From: Alcanivorax sp. DSM 26293
Lineage (GTDB): Bacteria > Pseudomonadota > Gammaproteobacteria > Pseudomonadales > Alcanivoracaceae
Length of the DNA: 64,000 nucleotides
Assembly (NCBI RefSeq): GCF_900107995.1
Contig: NZ_FNUM01000003.1
Coordinates: 62,001 to 126,000, forward strand
Reading direction: 5' to 3'
Shown here: piece by piece, positions 36,180 through 44,790 of the stretch
How the letters are laid out: each line of letters opens with the position of its first letter
Position numbering within the stretch: the stretch's first letter is position 1
Made by a program: the position numbers and the translations under genes
Notes under the pieces: model-generated
The model's input: the letters and a program-made list of their open reading frames with translations, nothing else
The model's database searches: none
What the model was told of the DNA's origin: nothing

Positions 36180-37037
36180 TTAGGCACACGCCCGCACATA
36201 GCTTGCCGGACTTTGGTACCCAATCCCAGAGTGAAGCCGCTCCCGATTATAGAATTCGATAAACTCAACAATCCCGGCAACCGCTTCAATATCATTGTCA
36301 AACTTACGCAGATGAACCAATTCCGTCTTTAGCGTATGGAAGAACGACTCCACCATCGCATTATCCAAGGGCGTTGCCTTTCGGCTCATGCTTCTGCGCA
36401 TTCCTGCAGCAGCCACCAGATCACGATATTCATGAGCCGCGTATTCAATGCCCTGATCCGAGTGAAACACACAACCCAAGCGAGGCTTGCTCACGTGACA
36501 GCGCCATTCGTAGCGCACTCTTGGTCAGCTCACTGTTTCGCTTACGGCTGAATGACCAGCCCACAACTCTGCGGCTATACAGATCCACGACTATCGCGTG
36601 ATAAAGCCAACCAGAGCCCGTTCGGATATAGGTAAAGTCTCCGGCCCAGTGCTTGCCCTCACAATCAGCGGATTCCTCCGCCCCCAGCACATTCCCCGCT
36701 GAACTGTAGAACTCATGTCTTCCCGGATTCCAGACGTACAACCCTTTGCTGGAAGCATGGATCCCGGCCTCTTTCATCAACCGGGATACCCGACGGACAC
36801 TGCAGATGAAGCCGTTTTTACGGAGTTGCTGATGAAGTCGTCTGGCGCCATAGGCTCGCCGAAACCCCTGATGCAGCTCGACCATGGCCTCTTTCAGCTT
36901 TCCATCATACTGGCTTCGCTCACTCTCAGACCGTGAACGCCAGGCATAATAGCCACTCCTCGACACGCCAAGAAGCTGACATAAACGACGCACATCCCGG
37001 CCTTGGCGGTTCTTCTCAACCAGCTCGTAGAGCCTTA
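36180..37037 (-). pseudogene. IS3 transposase orfB, frameshifted
   Basis: An integrase-core transposase read in two frames. The first part (to about 36445) includes RLCQLLGVSRSGYYAW and WAGDFTYIR (first catalytic Asp). After an apparent +1 frameshift near 36489-36495, the second part contains HSDQGIEY (second Asp) and NAMVESFFHTLK (Glu). The DDE triad is thus split across frames. Entry in vivo would be by -1 slippage from orfA. Confidence 0.85.
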
Positions 37038-37404
37038 CTTTTTCCGCTGGAAGAACCGCTCGGCCTTTTTTAGTAAATCAATCTCGTCGTTACGGTTCTC
37101 AAGCTCGCGCTCAAGCTTTTTGATGCGTTTTTCAGCCGCCGCCAGCTTCTCCTCTGCTTCTTTTGCAGGATCCGCTCTCTTGGCGCGACGTTCCGGGGAT
37201 GGCGGTGACGATTTCATGTGCTTGTTCCCCCTGAGCTCCCCTCGTCGGTGCTCCAGTCTGCCAGCGATAAAGCATGACCGGGTGGATACCCAGAGACTCT
37301 GCCACATCCTTGGATCTAACGTCAGGGTGATTCGCTAATTTAACGGCTTGGAGTTTATAAGCCAGGCTATAACGGTCGTAATTTCTCTTTCTTGTCTGCC
37401 CCAC
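37035..37404 (-). pseudogene. IS3 orfA (HTH), frameshifted
   Basis: The N-terminal part MGQTRKRNYDRYSLAYKL...DVAESLGIHPVMLYRW is the transposase helix-turn-helix. The C-terminal leucine zipper (EKRIKKLERELENRNDEIDLLKKAERFF; key heptad Leu/Ile) is in another frame, shifted at about 37250-37258. One extra base (or two lost) breaks the protein. Confidence 0.8.
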
Positions 37405-37525
37405 ACTGCACCTCTCTTATGAACAGAAAACTCTGTCCACAAAAGTGGCTACAGATCAGCAGCTGAAACGGAGCGAAGCGCAGTGTAAGCTGTCCGGCGC
37501 CATGGGCGCGTAGTTGATTGATTTG

Positions 37526-38179
37526 TTAGGCATTGATTCTTGCCATGAGCTCTGCAAAAGATATTTCATCAACATCTCTATTTGTCCAAGCCAAGGTGAC
37601 GCGTGCAGCCTTCAGCGCATCTATCAGATTCGATATTACCTCAGCACTTCCGTTTGTATGTATATAAAGCTTTCTGAGAGTCTTATCTTTTGGCTTTTTG
37701 CCTTCAGGAAGTTTCTTAATTCCAATAAGATTTGTTTTATCTGCTTCATCCACAACATTAACCAAATTCGGCGCTACTTGAGGCCAAACCTCTCTGATTT
37801 TATCTAGCTTACTCTGAAGCGGAAGTTTAACTGGTATTTGACGATTTAACTCTTCCAAAAATCTCTCAAAGCTGAATTCTCTGCCACCTCCGACCAGCAT
37901 TAATTCGTTGATGATTGCTTCTTTGTCTTGTTCTTTAAAATAGATAATGAAGTCACCATTTATATGGCTCCCATAAGCTTTCAGCTCAAGAAAAACTTGG
38001 GTGTTCCTTAATTGCACAAACAGCCTGTCTTTGGACTCTTTATCTTCTTTTGAAAAGAACATCATAAATACAAATCGGCCGCGACCATGAACCATTTCAA
38101 AAGCTAGAGTTGGCTCGGAGCGACGAAGAGACTCATTATATATAGCCTCTAGGCCAGAAAAATTAAATTTAAAACTCAT
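37526..38179 (-). CDS. Integron cassette ORF, 217 residues, unknown
   Basis: AT-rich gene, cytosolic alpha/beta protein, no signal peptide. N-terminal half beta-rich (FEMVHGRGRFVFMMFFSK, RLFVQLRNTQVFLELKAYGS), C-terminal half ends in a helical SNLIDALKAARVTLAW segment. Start ATG 38179 follows an attC, and the TAA stop lies in the next attC core, the standard cassette arrangement. No family recognised. Confidence 0.75.
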   Translation of the reverse strand: MSFKFNFSGLEAIYNESLRRSEPTLAFEMVHGRGRFVFMMFFSKEDKESKDRLFVQLRNTQVFLELKAYGSHINGDFIIYFKEQDKEAIINELMLVGGGREFSFERFLEELNRQIPVKLPLQSKLDKIREVWPQVAPNLVNVVDEADKTNLIGIKKLPEGKKPKDKTLRKLYIHTNGSAEVISNLIDALKAARVTLAWTNRDVDEISFAELMARINA

Positions 38180-38204
38180 AACTATCCTTGTGGGTAACTC
38201 GGAT

Positions 38205-38264
38205 GCCTAACGCCGCCAGCAGGCGCGCCGCATTTTGGCGTCGCCCTGCCTGGCTTTGTTAGCT
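38205..38264 (-). other. attC site (60 bp) of the first cassette
   Basis: On the minus strand: AGCTAAC (38264-38258), then AAAGCCAGGCAGGGCGACGCC, a short loop, CTGCTGGCGGC and GTTAGGC (38211-38205). R''/L'' pair with L'/R' into the imperfect hairpin recognised by IntI. It separates the 63-residue ORF from the 217-residue ORF. Confidence 0.88.
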
Positions 38265-38276
38265 CAAAGCCTAAAT

Positions 38277-38468
38277 TTATATTGTTTTGTCGTATGGCTG
38301 GAGTGTTCCATTTTCTTGGCGGAGAGCATACTGCCTACGGATCATCTCCTTGCCTTCTTCAACAGATATTCCAAGCTCTTCGCAGTGCGCAGGAAGAATT
38401 GATTCGCCGCCGCCATCTCTGTATGCGAGATAGACGCTTTCTTCCTTGCTCAATTCCATTTCTGACAT
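38277..38468 (-). CDS. First cassette ORF, 63 residues, unknown
   Basis: Small acidic cytosolic protein (MSEMELSKEESVYLAYRDGG...). RBS AGGAG 7 bp upstream of the ATG. It is flanked by the attI-side junction GTTAGCT (38492-38486) and by a good attC, so it is the last captured cassette and the best placed for expression. No homologue recognised. Confidence 0.75.
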   Translation of the reverse strand: MSEMELSKEESVYLAYRDGGGESILPAHCEELGISVEEGKEMIRRQYALRQENGTLQPYDKTI

Positions 38469-38485
38469 TCTTCTCTCCTTTTAGT

Positions 38486-38793
38486 AGCTAACAGCGTATT
38501 CAGTCGAACGGTTCGACATATCTTTTTTCGACATAATTCTTGACAGACTACGCGATAAAATGCCGAAAAATCCATAACTCTCAGGGCCTTAATGAAAAAA
38601 TGAGAACCCTTCCTGTTTGACAAAACTCGAACAAGCGGCCTATTTCCGGAGATTCCAAGCATATTTAAGTCGCAAGCCGAACCAAATATCAACGATTTAG
38701 CAAACTTTAAGACATCTCCTACAGGCATTTACGCCCCTTTCTGTTGAGCACGGCCTCGTCTGACCGCAGCCTGCTACGAGACAGGAGAGCGTC
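38486..38793 (-). other. attI region and integrase promoter region
   Basis: The core GTTAGCT (minus, 38492-38486) marks the attI/first-cassette junction. The ~300 bp up to intI is AT-rich and contains no gene I trust; it should hold the attI DR sites, the cassette promoter Pc (leftward) and the intI promoter (rightward). I could not define a LexA box. Confidence 0.65.
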
Positions 38794-39792
38794 ATGAATA
38801 ACAGAACCAGAGATATTCCAGTTTCCATTCCAGACAATCCGGTAAGGCTGCTTGACCAGTTTCGCGCTTGGCTACGCACCAACCATTATCGTTATCAAAC
38901 TGAACGGACTTATGTTCATTGGGTCATTACCTATATCCGTTACCATGGCCGCAGGCACCCCCGCGAAATGAGCGCGCCGGAAATACAAGCCCTCCTGACT
39001 TATCTCGCTGCACAGCGGCATTGCAGCCCGGCCACGCAGAAGATTGCCCTGAATGCATTGAACTGCTTCTATCGCAAATTCCTCAAAATTGATTTCCCGG
39101 CCTTGAACTTTCGCCAATCACGCAAGTATCGCAGGCCTCCCGTTGTTTTTACTGATGAGGAGGCACGGTCCATCATTGAGCAGTTAACCGATCCATTCAA
39201 GCTGATGGCAGAGCTTATGTATGGTTCCGGATTACGGGTTTCTGAAGCCTTGAGACTGAGAATCAAGGATATTGATTTCGGCCAGGGCCAGCTCATTGTG
39301 CGCGAAGGAAAGGGAAACAAGGATCGCGTCACCGTACTTTTCAGCCAGTTATATGACCGCCTGAAGATCCAGATCGACTTGGCCACCAGTTATTACAAAC
39401 AGGACAGGGAGAATGGGGTTGGCCCTGCCTGGATGCCCTATGCGCTGGCGAGAAAGTATTCCGGTGAAGGCTCGCAATTGGGCTGGCAATTCATCTTCCC
39501 GTCCCGCGAACCTGCCCGAGACCCACAGACTGGGATTATTCGCCGCCACCACCATCACCCCGACACTATTCGCAGACAGATAAAGAATGCCGCCCAGGAA
39601 GCCGGGATTGTTAAACTCTGCGGCCCACACACTTTCAGACATTCGTTTGCAACAAGGCTACTGGAGAACGGCTATGACATCCGCACAGTGCAGGAGCTAC
39701 TGGGGCACAGCGATGTATCCACTACCGAGCGCTATCTGCATGTGATGAATCGGGGTGGGCTGGGGGTGATCAGTCCGTTGGATCGGGGGTGA
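38794..39792 (+). CDS. intI: Integron integrase IntI
   Basis: 332 residues, tyrosine recombinase. Catalytic residues R148 (GLRVSEA), H279 and R282 (PHTFRHS), H305 (LLGHSDV), Y314 (TERYLHV), each two positions later than in IntI1 (R146, H277, R280, H303, Y312). The IntI-specific insertion is present as WMPYALARKY...GWQFIFPS (about 213-237), and RDPQTGIIRRHH follows. RBS AGGAG. Divergent from the cassette array, as expected. Appears intact. Confidence 0.95.
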   Translation: MNNRTRDIPVSIPDNPVRLLDQFRAWLRTNHYRYQTERTYVHWVITYIRYHGRRHPREMSAPEIQALLTYLAAQRHCSPATQKIALNALNCFYRKFLKIDFPALNFRQSRKYRRPPVVFTDEEARSIIEQLTDPFKLMAELMYGSGLRVSEALRLRIKDIDFGQGQLIVREGKGNKDRVTVLFSQLYDRLKIQIDLATSYYKQDRENGVGPAWMPYALARKYSGEGSQLGWQFIFPSREPARDPQTGIIRRHHHHPDTIRRQIKNAAQEAGIVKLCGPHTFRHSFATRLLENGYDIRTVQELLGHSDVSTTERYLHVMNRGGLGVISPLDRG

Positions 39793-39801
39793 GAGGGGAA
39801 T

Positions 39802-39832
39802 AAAAAAGAACCCGGCATTCGCCGGGCTCTTG
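39802..39832 (-). terminator. Terminator of the gcv operon (also after intI)
   Basis: GC stem (cccggc / gccggg, loop ATTC) extended by AGA/TCT, with A6 on the left, i.e. a U-tract for the minus-strand gcv transcript. It lies between convergent intI and gcvPB. Confidence 0.8.
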
Positions 39833-39875
39833 TTCGCCATGCGAGCATGGCTCCTACGGTTGTTGTGACCCGAAA

Positions 39876-41342
39876 TCAGTCTGTCCAGGTCAGGTCCAGT
39901 TCTCTGGCTGCCTTTACGTCATCCAGGCGACGCACCGGTTGGGTGAAGGGCGCTTCCTTGACCCTATCCGGTTCGGTGCGCGCTTCTTCCAGGATGGCGG
40001 CCATGGCATCCACGAACGCGTCCAGGGCTTCCTTGCTTTCGGTTTCGGTGGGCTCGATCAGGAAGCACTCCGGCACCAGCAGCGGGAAGTAGGTGGTCGG
40101 CGCGTGCTGGTTGTAGTCCAGCAGACGCTTGGCGATATCCATGGCGGTGACACCCAGCTCTTTCGCTTCTTTGGCAAAAGTGAGAATGAACTCGTGGCTG
40201 GCGCGGCGATCCGGGTAGGCGGCGGTGCAGCCCACGGCCTCCAGTCGCTTGAGCAGGTAGTTGGCCGCCAGGGTGGAAAACTCACCCACGCGGATCATGC
40301 CTTCGCGGCCCAGGGAACGGGCGTAGAAGTAGGCGCGCAGCAGCACACCGGCGTTGCCCATGAAGGCACTCAGGTGGCCGATGCTGGTATCCAGGGTATC
40401 GGTGTCGATCCAGTGGTAGCTGCCGTCATCGCGCTGGCCCGCCATGGGGGTGGGCAGGTAGGGCAGCAGGCGCTCGGACACACCCACCGGGCCGGCACCG
40501 GGACCGCCCCCACCGTGGGGAGTGGCGAAGGTCTTGTGCAGGTTCATGTGGATCACGTCGAAACCCATGTCACCGGGACGCACCTTGCCGAGGATGGCAT
40601 TCAGGTTGGCGCCATCGTAGTAGAGCAGGCCGCCGGCTTCGTGGACGGCTTTGGAGATGGCTTCGATCTGCCGCTCGAATACGCCGCAGGTGCTGGGGTT
40701 GGTCATCATCAGACCGGCAGTCTGCGGACCGCAGGCGGCTTTCAACGCTTCCAGGTCCACGTCGCCATCTTTGCCGACGGGCACTTCGCGCACCTTGTAG
40801 CCACACATGACCGCGGTGGCCGGGTTGGTGCCGTGGGCGGCTTCCGGGATCAGGATCTCGGTACGGCCTTCATCACCGCGGGCATCGTGGTAGGCGCGGA
40901 TCATGGCCACGCCGGCGAATTCGCCCTGGGCGCCGGCCATGGGGGCGAGAGACACGCCCTTCATGCCGGTCACTTCCTTGAGGAAGTTTTGCAGCTCGAA
41001 CATGCAGCTGAGGAAACCCTGGCTGTGGCTTTCCGGCGCCAGCGGGTGACGGTTGAGGAAGCCCGGCAGCATGGCGGCCCGGTTGGCACCGCGGGGGTTG
41101 TACTTCATGGTGCAGGAGCCCAGCGGATAGAACTGCTTGTCGATGGCGAAGTTCTTGCTGGACAGGTTGGTGTAGTGACGCACCACCTGCATTTCCGACA
41201 CTTCCGGCAGGCCCGGCTTCTGCTTGCGACGCAGGTGCGCGGGAATCGCCGACAGCTTATCGTCGCTGAGGGCTTTGGGCGCCTGGGAGGTGGCACTACG
41301 ACCCGGGTGAGACAGTTGGAAAATCAGTTGTGTCTCGCTCAT
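39876..41342 (-). CDS. gcvPB: Glycine dehydrogenase (P protein) subunit 2
   Basis: 488 residues. The PLP lysine is K270 in [17 protein letters not shown], the glycine-rich loop following. With GcvPA it forms the P protein, which decarboxylates glycine and passes the aminomethyl group to lipoyl-GcvH. Start overlaps the gcvPA stop (ATGA). Last gene of gcvT-H-PA-PB. Confidence 0.96.
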   Translation of the reverse strand: MSETQLIFQLSHPGRSATSQAPKALSDDKLSAIPAHLRRKQKPGLPEVSEMQVVRHYTNLSSKNFAIDKQFYPLGSCTMKYNPRGANRAAMLPGFLNRHPLAPESHSQGFLSCMFELQNFLKEVTGMKGVSLAPMAGAQGEFAGVAMIRAYHDARGDEGRTEILIPEAAHGTNPATAVMCGYKVREVPVGKDGDVDLEALKAACGPQTAGLMMTNPSTCGVFERQIEAISKAVHEAGGLLYYDGANLNAILGKVRPGDMGFDVIHMNLHKTFATPHGGGGPGAGPVGVSERLLPYLPTPMAGQRDDGSYHWIDTDTLDTSIGHLSAFMGNAGVLLRAYFYARSLGREGMIRVGEFSTLAANYLLKRLEAVGCTAAYPDRRASHEFILTFAKEAKELGVTAMDIAKRLLDYNQHAPTTYFPLLVPECFLIEPTETESKEALDAFVDAMAAILEEARTEPDRVKEAPFTQPVRRLDDVKAARELDLTWTD

Positions 41343-42697
41343 GCCAGCACCTCCTTAAGAGCAACGGCAAACAAATCAAGATCGCCTTCACTATGGACTT
41401 CGGTGGCGTTCACCAGGATGGCGTTGCTCATGCCATAGTCTTTCGCCAGGCTGACGCCACCCAGCACGTCCTTCTCGGCCAGGGCCGCCAGCACTTCGCC
41501 CGCCGGTTTCGGCAGGGTGAGCACCACTTCGTGGAAGGTGGGCGCGGTAAAGGCGCGTTCCACACCGTCGATGGCGGTGAGCTTGTCGGCCAGCGCCTGG
41601 GTATTGGCGTGGCAGTGGGCGGCCACGTTAGTGAGGCCGTCCGGTCCCAACAGGGAGGTGTAGATGGTGGCGGCGGTCATGGCCAGGCCCTGGTTGGTAC
41701 AGATGTTACTGGTGGCCTTGGAACGGCGGATGTGCTGTTCGCGGGCCTGCAGGGTCAGGGTAAAGCCCTGCTTGCCTTCCATGTCCACGGTGCGGCCGAT
41801 GATGCGGCCCGGCATCTGGCGCACGTGCTTCTGTTTGCAGCACATGAAGCCGAAGTAGGGACCACCGGAGGACAGCGGCACGCCCAGGGGCTGGCCCTCG
41901 CCAACCACGATATCGGCACCCTGCTCGCCCCATTCGCCGGGCGGCGTAATCAACGCCATGGCAGTGGGATTCACCACCGCTATCACCAGCATGCCGTTGG
42001 CATGGGCCCAGTCGGTGAGTGCATCCACCTCTTCCAGGCTGCCGAAATAGTTGGGCTGACTGATCACCAGTGCGGCAAAGTCTTCGCCTTCGTGGGGCTT
42101 GAGGGCATCGATCAGGGTCTGCCCTTTTTCCTGGCAGAAGGGCACGGTTTCCAGGGCCACATCCTGGTTTTCCACGATGGCCTTGGTGGCGCTGGTGTAG
42201 CGCGGATTCAGAGCCGCCGGTACCAGCACCTTGCGGGACTTGCTCTTGCGGTTGGCGCGCAAGCTCATCAACACCGCTTCAGCCAGACCGGAGGCGCCGT
42301 CGTAGACGGAGGCGTTGCTCACGTCCATGGCGGTGAGCCGCGTCATCAGGGTCTGGAATTCATAGATCACCTGCAGGGTGCCCTGGCTCGCTTCCGCCTG
42401 GTAAGGCGTGTAGGCGGTGTAGAACTCACCGCGAGTAGCAATCTCCCATACCGCCGCCGGGATGTGGTGCTGGTAGGCACCGGCACCGATAAAACTCACC
42501 GCACCGGCGTCCATGGCCGCGCGCTCGCTCATCAGCCGGGTCACTTCCATTTCACTGAGGCCGTCGGGCAGAGCGTCGAGCTTGCCGGCGGCTTTCAGGT
42601 GCGCGGGGATTTCATCGAACAGGTCTTCGATGCTGTCGGCGCCGATGGCGTCGAGCATGGCGCGCACGTCATCGGGGGTATGGGGGATATACGGCAT
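41339..42697 (-). CDS. gcvPA: Glycine dehydrogenase (P protein) subunit 1
   Basis: 452 residues, N-terminal half of the two-part P protein. Begins [19 protein letters not shown], with [14 protein letters not shown] and [15 protein letters not shown] typical of the subunit. Overlaps gcvPB by 4 bp, so the subunits are made in equal amount. Confidence 0.96.
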   Translation of the reverse strand: MPYIPHTPDDVRAMLDAIGADSIEDLFDEIPAHLKAAGKLDALPDGLSEMEVTRLMSERAAMDAGAVSFIGAGAYQHHIPAAVWEIATRGEFYTAYTPYQAEASQGTLQVIYEFQTLMTRLTAMDVSNASVYDGASGLAEAVLMSLRANRKSKSRKVLVPAALNPRYTSATKAIVENQDVALETVPFCQEKGQTLIDALKPHEGEDFAALVISQPNYFGSLEEVDALTDWAHANGMLVIAVVNPTAMALITPPGEWGEQGADIVVGEGQPLGVPLSSGGPYFGFMCCKQKHVRQMPGRIIGRTVDMEGKQGFTLTLQAREQHIRRSKATSNICTNQGLAMTAATIYTSLLGPDGLTNVAAHCHANTQALADKLTAIDGVERAFTAPTFHEVVLTLPKPAGEVLAALAEKDVLGGVSLAKDYGMSNAILVNATEVHSEGDLDLFAVALKEVLA

Positions 42698-42762
42698 TGG
42701 GGTACCTGGATAGGTTGGGTGTTGGCTTTGAGTCCACAGCGCTTAACTGGCGGTGAAGACTA

Positions 42763-42838
42763 GCTACAAGCTGCAAGCTTCAAGCTGCAAGGAAAACCTG
42801 TTTTGGGGTTTAGCTTGCAGCTTGTGGCTTGTAGCTTG
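42763..42838. repeat. AGCTTGCAGCTTG-type inverted repeat
   Basis: Left arm (gctacaagctgcaagcttca, 42763 on) and right arm (cttgcagcttgtggcttgta, 42814 on) are imperfect reverse complements. This simple-sequence repeat type is common between genes in pseudomonads and relatives. It lies between gcvH and gcvPA. Confidence 0.6.
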
Positions 42839-42843
42839 CCGCT

Positions 42844-42870
42844 GCGAATAATCGCTACGCGATTATTCGC
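42844..42870. promoter_or_regulatory. 12-bp perfect hairpin over the gcvH stop codon
   Basis: GCGAATAATCGC (42844-42855), loop of 3, GCGATTATTCGC (42859-42870). The TAA stop of gcvH (42865-42863) lies inside the stem. It may stabilise the gcvTH message or lower read-through into gcvPAB. Confidence 0.55.
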
Positions 42871-43249
42871 TCTCGATCTGCGCCTGGTACTGGTCGGCGG
42901 TGAGCAGGTTGTCCAGATCGGTTTCTTCGCTCATCTGGATCTTGAACAGCCAGCCGCCTTCATAGGGGGCGTTGTTGACCAGTTCCGGCTCGTCTTCCAG
43001 TGCCTCGTTGATCTCGATGACCTCACCGGCCACGGGCGCGTAGATGTCGGAGGCGGCCTTCACGGACTCCACCACACCGGCTTCGTCACCGGCGGCCACG
43101 ACCTGGCCCACTTCCGGCAGCTCTACATACACCAGGTCGCCCATGGCGTCCTGGGCGTGCTCGGTGATGCCGACAGTGACCACGCCGTCGTCGTTCTTGG
43201 CCCATTCGTGGCTGGCGGCATAACGCAGCTCGGCTGGAATCTCGCTCAT
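42863..43249 (-). CDS. gcvH: Glycine cleavage system H protein
   Basis: 128 residues from ATG 43249 (AGGAG). Lipoylated Lys64 in [12 protein letters not shown]. Shuttles the aminomethyl group between P, T and L proteins. The frame to 43285 has no RBS support. Confidence 0.96.
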   Translation of the reverse strand: MSEIPAELRYAASHEWAKNDDGVVTVGITEHAQDAMGDLVYVELPEVGQVVAAGDEAGVVESVKAASDIYAPVAGEVIEINEALEDEPELVNNAPYEGGWLFKIQMSEETDLDNLLTADQYQAQIESE

Positions 43250-43315
43250 TGTTGTCTCCTGTTGAGAGTCGCTTGCTTGCGGCACGCTTTACGCCTGCAC
43301 GCTGAAAGTTGTTCC

Positions 43316-43379
43316 GTAGGAGCGTCGCTGGCGGCGCGATAGTCAACGCATTGAATCGCGCGGCCAGCGACGCTCCTAC
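43316..43379. repeat. REP-like inverted repeat
   Basis: Arms of 25 bp (43316-43340 and 43355-43379) matching with one mismatch, starting GTAGGAGCGTCGCTGGCGG. Same family as 6427-6597. Located between gcvT and gcvH. Confidence 0.75.
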
Positions 43380-43499
43380 AGCCTGTCTTGTCACCTTTTC
43401 ATCTTGAGCGGCACCGCCGCTTGTTGCCTTCGGCATTTCCGCGCTGCTGCAACACGGTTTCGCCGCACGCGTGATGCATGGCAGCGAATAGCGTGCACG

Positions 43500-44579
43500 T
43501 TAAAGCGCTTTGTAAACCGCCTGGCCGTTGCGCACGAAAGGCGGTTTGACCACCTGGGCAGGCTGGCGCTTGTTACGGATTTCCACGTCCACCTTGCCGG
43601 TGGCACCAGCGGGCAGCCGGGCCAGGGCGATGGATTTGCCCAGGGTGGGTGAAAACGTACCGCTGGTAATTTCGCCTTGCTCGCCATTGGGCAACAACAC
43701 CTGCTGGTGGGCACGCAGTACGCCCTTGCCTTCCAGCACCAGGCCAACGAGCTCTCCGTGGCCATTTTGTTGCTGGTTGAGCAGCGGCTGGCGACCGACG
43801 AAATCCCGGTCATTGAGGACCAGGGTCCACCCCATGTTGGCTTCCCACGGGGTGATGCTCTCGTCCATGTCGTTGCCGTACAGGTTCATGCCGGCTTCCA
43901 GACGCAGGGTATCCCGGGCGCCCAGGCCGATGGGTGCAACACCCGCGTCCAGCAACTGCCCCCACAGTGTGACGGCATCATTGCCGGGCAGCATGATTTC
44001 CACGCCGTCTTCCCCGGTATAGCCGGTGCGGGCGATCATCCACTCGCCATCTTCGGCAAACCCGAAGACTTTCAGGGTATTCACGGCCTCGGCACGGGCA
44101 CCGCTGAGCAGACCGGCCACCAGGCTGCGGGCCTGGGGGCCCTGGATGGCAAGCATGGCCAGGCCCGCCCGCTCGCGGATATCCACGGCAAATCCGCCCG
44201 CGTGTTTTTCCATCCACGCCAGGTCGGTCTCGCGGGTGGCGCAATTTACCACCAGACGGTAGTCATTGTCCCGCTTGTAGGCGATCAGGTCATCGATGAC
44301 GCCGCCGCTGTCATTGAGCATGGCACTGTACAGGGCACGGCCCGGGGTGACGCGGTCCACGTCGTTGGCCAGCAGGTGGCGCAGAAAGTCCCGCGCACCG
44401 GCCCCGGCAATATCCACCACGGTCATATGGGAAACGTCGAATACGCCGGCGTGCTGGCGCACCGCGTGGTGCTCCTCGATCTGGGAGCCATAGTTGATCG
44501 GCATGTCCCAGCCGCCAAAGTCGACCATCTTGCCGCCGGCCGCCAGGTGCGCGTCGTACAGAGCTGTGCGATGACCCAT
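43500..44579 (-). CDS. gcvT: Aminomethyltransferase (T protein)
   Basis: 359 residues from ATG 44579; in-frame sequence upstream to 44771 covers the promoter and is not coding. Typical opening MGHRTALYDAHLAAGGKMVDFGGWDMPINYG and FDVSHM; NDSGGVIDDL folate-binding region and YTGEDGVEI motif. Transfers the one-carbon unit to tetrahydrofolate. First gene of the operon. Confidence 0.95.
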   Translation of the reverse strand: MGHRTALYDAHLAAGGKMVDFGGWDMPINYGSQIEEHHAVRQHAGVFDVSHMTVVDIAGAGARDFLRHLLANDVDRVTPGRALYSAMLNDSGGVIDDLIAYKRDNDYRLVVNCATRETDLAWMEKHAGGFAVDIRERAGLAMLAIQGPQARSLVAGLLSGARAEAVNTLKVFGFAEDGEWMIARTGYTGEDGVEIMLPGNDAVTLWGQLLDAGVAPIGLGARDTLRLEAGMNLYGNDMDESITPWEANMGWTLVLNDRDFVGRQPLLNQQQNGHGELVGLVLEGKGVLRAHQQVLLPNGEQGEITSGTFSPTLGKSIALARLPAGATGKVDVEIRNKRQPAQVVKPPFVRNGQAVYKAL

Positions 44580-44607
44580 ATAAACACCACTATTCAAATG
44601 AGGGGCA

Positions 44608-44613
44608 ATTATA
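44608..44613 (-). promoter_or_regulatory. -10 box of the gcvT promoter
   Basis: TATAAT on the minus strand, 29 bp before the gcvT start. The -35 region is weak. I looked for a glycine riboswitch in the ~200 bp upstream and saw none, so control may be by an activator such as GcvA. Confidence 0.55.
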
Positions 44614-44723
44614 TCGGCCCGAGGCCGGGGGGCATAGGCTGGCGGCATGGACAGGGCCGGATTGGCCGGATGTCTGATCTGATTCGGAGAGAAAAAGCGG
44701 CCGCACCCGCAGGGCATAGCAGA

Positions 44724-44769
44724 CGACCGCTCCCACAGTCCAGCACCGGGCTGAAATGTGGGAGCAGCC
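44724..44769. repeat. Short REP-like inverted pair
   Basis: gaccgctcccacag and tgtgggagcagcc face each other across ~20 bp between the lipoprotein A and gcvT genes. Same GGGAGC-type repeats as elsewhere in the window. Confidence 0.5.
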
Positions 44770-44790
44770 ATTCGACTGCGGGGACGGCGG

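Larger units (their letters stand above)
36158..37453 (-). mobile_element. IS3-family insertion sequence, degenerate
   Basis: About 1296 bp. Ends: TGCTACCACTTTCGTGGACA at 36158-36177 and its imperfect inverse at 37434-37453 (16 of 20 match). It contains orfA and orfB on the minus strand linked by a slippery GGAAAAAG (near 37038-37045), the IS3-type -1 frameshift. Both ORFs carry an extra frameshift, so the copy is probably inactive. No clean target duplication was found. Confidence 0.85.
36130..37531 (-). other. Likely attC interrupted by the IS element
   Basis: On the minus strand the stop of the 217-residue cassette gene is within GCCTAAC (37531-37525), a normal attC R'' core. The opposite core, GTTATAT (36136-36130), is found only beyond the IS. 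I infer that the IS inserted into this recombination site and split it. The two cores pair only partly, so this is moderately certain. Confidence 0.5.

Noticed and set aside
38450-38728. 92-residue frame in the attI region
   Set aside because: It overlaps the first cassette ORF and the attI junction and has no RBS.
41330-42763. 477-residue open frame on the plus strand
   Set aside because: Antisense to gcvPA, whose identity is certain; no RBS or domain.
44580-44790. Glycine riboswitch before gcvT
   Set aside because: No tandem aptamer-like motifs were seen; only a TATAAT box and a REP-like pair.
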